From Nephromyces sp. MM_2019 (Eukaryota > Apicomplexa > Aconoidasida > Nephromycida): a DNA stretch of 49,680 nucleotides. The notes under the pieces are model-generated. The model had not been told where the DNA came from. It did no database searches and worked only from the letters and a program-made list of their open reading frames with translations. How positions within the stretch are numbered: position 1 is the first letter of the stretch; every line of letters starts with the position of its first letter. Below are positions 48,301 to 49,680 of the stretch, piece after piece. The translations under genes were made by a program, and so were the position numbers. The stretch is taken from NCBI GenBank assembly GCA_015657535.1, contig JADHZB010001183.1, positions 1 through 49,680 of the forward strand, written 5' to 3'.

Positions 48301-49188
48301 ATATAAAGCAGGCAAAGAGATCCCACGAGAGATGAAGATGTAAGCAGGAGAGAGGTCTTCACGATGAATTCATACCAAAGACTGCAGCAGTGCATATCAC
48401 CCAAAGCTTAGGCAGCGAAAAAAAGCCAAAAAATATGTGATATTAGGCTTCCTGCAAAAGTCTAACTTTATTCGATGCACAAGAAGAAGGAGAAGACGAA
48501 AAAAGACGGAGGGAGTCCACGAAGAGGTAGAAGACGAAGAATAAATGCGCGTATACACAGATATTCCATGAAATGCTGAAACTGAAGCATTTACTCAGTC
48601 AAGTTTGTGAAGAAGATAAGCTAAAAAATGTTCGAAAAATCGCAGATTCAAAGTTATTTGCATATAATATATATAAATGGAAGTACACACACCAACTCGC
48701 ACTTAGTAACCCATTCACAATCACCAACTTCCTACACGTGATAGATGCAGCACACAAACCATCTTGCACACACTACCCCCCCACCCATCCCCCACTAACC
48801 TCCACAGGAACTAAAGCTTCCACAATGGTTTTATCTTTAAACGTCTTCGCAGGCAGCTTACCCAGAACATGAGAAAGAGGCAAATCCACTGGGAAACCTC
48901 CATTTTGAAGGAGTCTCTCAGCTGCGTTACTACGCACACAAGTCGCCTCAGTCTTGCTGCCTTGGTTAGCCTCAACATCACCTACCCTACTGCCTTCATA
49001 CACACACACACGACCATCTTCAGTAACCTCACCTAGTACAGAGTAGCTGCATCTCTCCCTCTTACAAATACTCTCAAAAAGCTCTAGGCTTGAAGCCTCT
49101 AATAACAGAGCATCGTTCTCCTGATACTCTGCCCCCCACAGCTCTAAGACTGACATTGTAGGATCGCCTATTACCATCTTTGAGATGT
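40770..49188 (-). CDS. PFAS: Phosphoribosylformylglycinamidine synthase (PurL/PFAS), 9 exons, 5' part beyond window
   Basis: This enzyme converts FGAR plus glutamine and ATP to FGAM, the fourth step of de novo purine synthesis, in the cytosol. Exons, in gene order, are 49188-48800, 48111-47531, 47143-46740, 45678-45455, 44916-44632, 43606-43391, 43183-43047, 42190-41905 and 41006-40770. All joins are phase-matched and cover about 919 of an expected 1,300 or so residues. Diagnostic stretches are VIGDPTMSVLELWGAEYQ, KVDRSVTGLVAQQQCCGPL, GVGIDGGKDSLSMAARV (spanning a splice), GHDRSDGGL, IIREEGSNGDRE and the glutamine amidotransferase Cys in SIGVCNGCQLMAL. YPFNPNGSVGG follows, then the His/Glu pair in LMPHPERS. 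Both catalytic regions are intact and the gene looks functional. A probable further exon lies to the right of 49680. Confidence 0.95.
41007..41904 (-). other. PFAS intron 8
   Basis: Starts gtgtgtgtagg and ends tttatgcag after a long pyrimidine-rich stretch. TG runs occur at the donor and again near 41750-41775. No CA run occurs at the acceptor. It joins STPKLRL to ATEKYPFNPN. Confidence 0.75.
42191..43046 (-). other. PFAS intron 7 with complementary TG and CA halves
   Basis: Sense strand: a GAAGAA tract immediately after the donor gtagga, then TG runs (plus-strand 42887-42900 and 42762-42778). In the second half are CA runs (plus-strand 42664-42672 and 42240-42290) about 50 bases from the acceptor. 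It splits the Arg codon in QPR|FILNKSG. Confidence 0.8.
43001..43035. repeat. (CTT/GAA)n tract next to a 5' splice site
   Basis: On the PFAS sense strand this is a (GAA)n-type purine run starting about 11 bases after the donor of intron 7. GAA repeats act as splicing enhancers in other eukaryotes; a role here is inference. Confidence 0.8.
43703..43888. repeat. 10-bp-type repeat array of acceptor-like units in PFAS intron 5
   Basis: The plus strand alternates ctggcaaaaa, caagcaaaaa and aaggcaaaaa. On the sense strand this gives TTTTTGCCAG, TTTTTGCTTG and TTTTTGCCTT. Five exact TTTTTGCCAG units each mimic a pyrimidine tract plus CAG. The array lies about 100-280 bases upstream of the real acceptor at 43607. 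Confidence 0.85.
44611..44631. repeat. (CA)10 forming a 5' splice site in PFAS intron 5
   Basis: On the sense strand exon 5 ends GATAGAGAG and the intron begins directly with (GT)n, so every second position of the repeat is a potential gtgtgt donor. Only the first keeps the frame EEGSNGDRE|LAMAFHLAG. Confidence 0.85.
45082..45395. repeat. Long CA/TG array with GTGCAC units in PFAS intron 4
   Basis: About 310 bases of nearly pure alternating CA interrupted by AAGTGCACAC and CAAACA blocks in eight or so irregular units. The sense strand is TG-rich. GTGCAC is palindromic and keeps purine-pyrimidine alternation, so the array could adopt Z-DNA or hairpins. The apparent Cys/Val and Thr/His ORFs over it are artefacts. 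Confidence 0.9.
45769..45769. other. Ambiguous base (N) in PFAS intron 3
   Basis: A single N lies in a G-rich run, about 90 bases from exon 4. It does not affect coding sequence and probably marks a homopolymer sequencing problem. Confidence 0.95.
46063..46697. repeat. Minisatellite of ~38-55 bp units in PFAS intron 3
   Basis: At least 11 units each contain ctttctccacaataacc (or ctccacaccaacc), aaacccattc and a variable (CA)n. Units toward 46063-46200 are more diverged than those toward the donor at 46739, so expansion seems polar. On the sense strand each unit reads TG-run, AATGGGTTTGGTT, then GTGGAGAAAG. Confidence 0.9.
47144..47530 (-). other. PFAS intron 2 with TG at the donor and CA at the acceptor
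   Basis: Sense 5' end is gtgcgt, followed within 60 bases by about 80 bases of GTGTG-rich sequence. The 3' end has ACACACACAAAC 45-55 bases before ttttgcag. It splits GGKD-S at the active-site glycine motif. Confidence 0.8.
48112..48799 (-). other. PFAS intron 1 (of this window) with TG and CA ends
   Basis: Starts gttagtggggg and then TGTGTGTG within 45 bases of the donor. CACACACACACAC occurs about 85-100 bases before the acceptor gactacag. It joins LVPVE to PSFFQGLPLLDC. Confidence 0.75.
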
Positions 49189-49510
49189 CTATAATTGAGA
49201 CAGGAGGGGGGAGGGCATGTGGTGGGGCTCACACACACAGGTGTTTAGTGGTAGGTATATGCATGTGCGTGTGTATGACCAGGTATATACGTGTAGATCT
49301 ATAAATTTGCAGTAAAACACACTTCATAGTATATGTGGGTAGAGGTGTACACATGTGCTCACACAGAGTAGTATATATGGGTAGAGAAATACGCACACAT
49401 ATGCACAAGTACGCAGGTAAATGTAGATAGAAAAGACATAGATACACATATATGCGTATAAATATACACAGACACACCAACTCACACATGCACATACATC
49501 CATAGACACA

Positions 49511-49640
49511 CCAATCCATCCACCAAACCACCCACCAATCCATCCACCAAACCACCCACCAATTTATCCACCAAACCACCAAACCACCCACCAACCCACC
49601 AAACCATCCACCAACCCACCAATCCATCCACCAACCCACC
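49511..49640. repeat. ~24-bp minisatellite upstream of the first visible PFAS exon
   Basis: Units of ccaatccatccaccaaacc plus accca repeat about five times with small variants. The sequence beyond grades into CACACCCA repeats at the window edge. It lies in the intron before 49188, whose acceptor is caattatag. Confidence 0.85.
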
Positions 49641-49680
49641 CACACACCCACACACCCACACACCCACACACCAACCCACC

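Noticed and set aside
49229..49680. Trp/Gly-rich ORFs at the right edge
   Set aside because: They translate the 24-bp minisatellite and CACACCCA repeats in the intron before 49188.

Overview
This window looks like a eukaryotic nuclear contig. Its genes are split by introns with GT..AG borders and consistent reading phases, AT-rich spacers separate them, and simple repeats are abundant. The protein set (a Tom22-type import subunit with an alveolate-looking C-terminus, a short p25-alpha/TPPP protein, a long serine-rich helical-repeat protein and heavily inserted housekeeping enzymes) points to an alveolate, most likely an apicomplexan-type protist. That assignment is inference. If correct, the phosphoribosylformylglycinamidine synthase (PFAS/PurL) gene at the right end is notable, because most apicomplexans lack de novo purine synthesis. 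From memory, the tunicate-associated nephromycids (Cardiosporidium, Nephromyces) are reported to keep that pathway and are my best guess for the source; I could not check this.

Layout. 1-7361 (minus): eight exons of a DEIH/DEAH-box RNA helicase, TDRD9-like, whose C-terminus runs off the left edge. It carries a very long low-complexity insertion between helicase motifs III and IV. 7400-27000: an AT-rich region without CA/TG repeats. It contains three genes I trust: a two-exon TPPP gene (14546-15648, plus), an intronless 555-residue type I membrane protein (18587-20257, plus) and a small TOM22 gene (21535-21792, minus). Several weaker candidate exons and small ORFs also lie here. 27023-35706 or 36564 (plus): a multi-exon gene for a roughly 1,285-residue serine-rich protein resembling apicomplexan heptatricopeptide/RAP-family organelle RNA proteins. 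36600-40700: AT-rich, with one candidate five-exon small gene (37430-38843, plus) and an 88-residue ORF (39204-39470, minus). 40770-49188 (minus): nine exons of PFAS, about 919 residues from mid-protein to the stop codon, with the 5' part beyond the right edge.

The most unusual feature is in the introns of the three large genes. Nearly all carry (TG)n on the sense strand shortly after the 5' splice site, and about half also carry (CA)n nearer the 3' splice site, so the intron ends could pair. Most of these introns also contain a private minisatellite that combines a CA/TG run with a unique spacer. The small genes in the AT-rich centre lack this. All exon joins given for the helicase, PFAS and TPPP genes keep the reading frame and join conserved protein motifs; those for the helical-repeat gene keep the frame.
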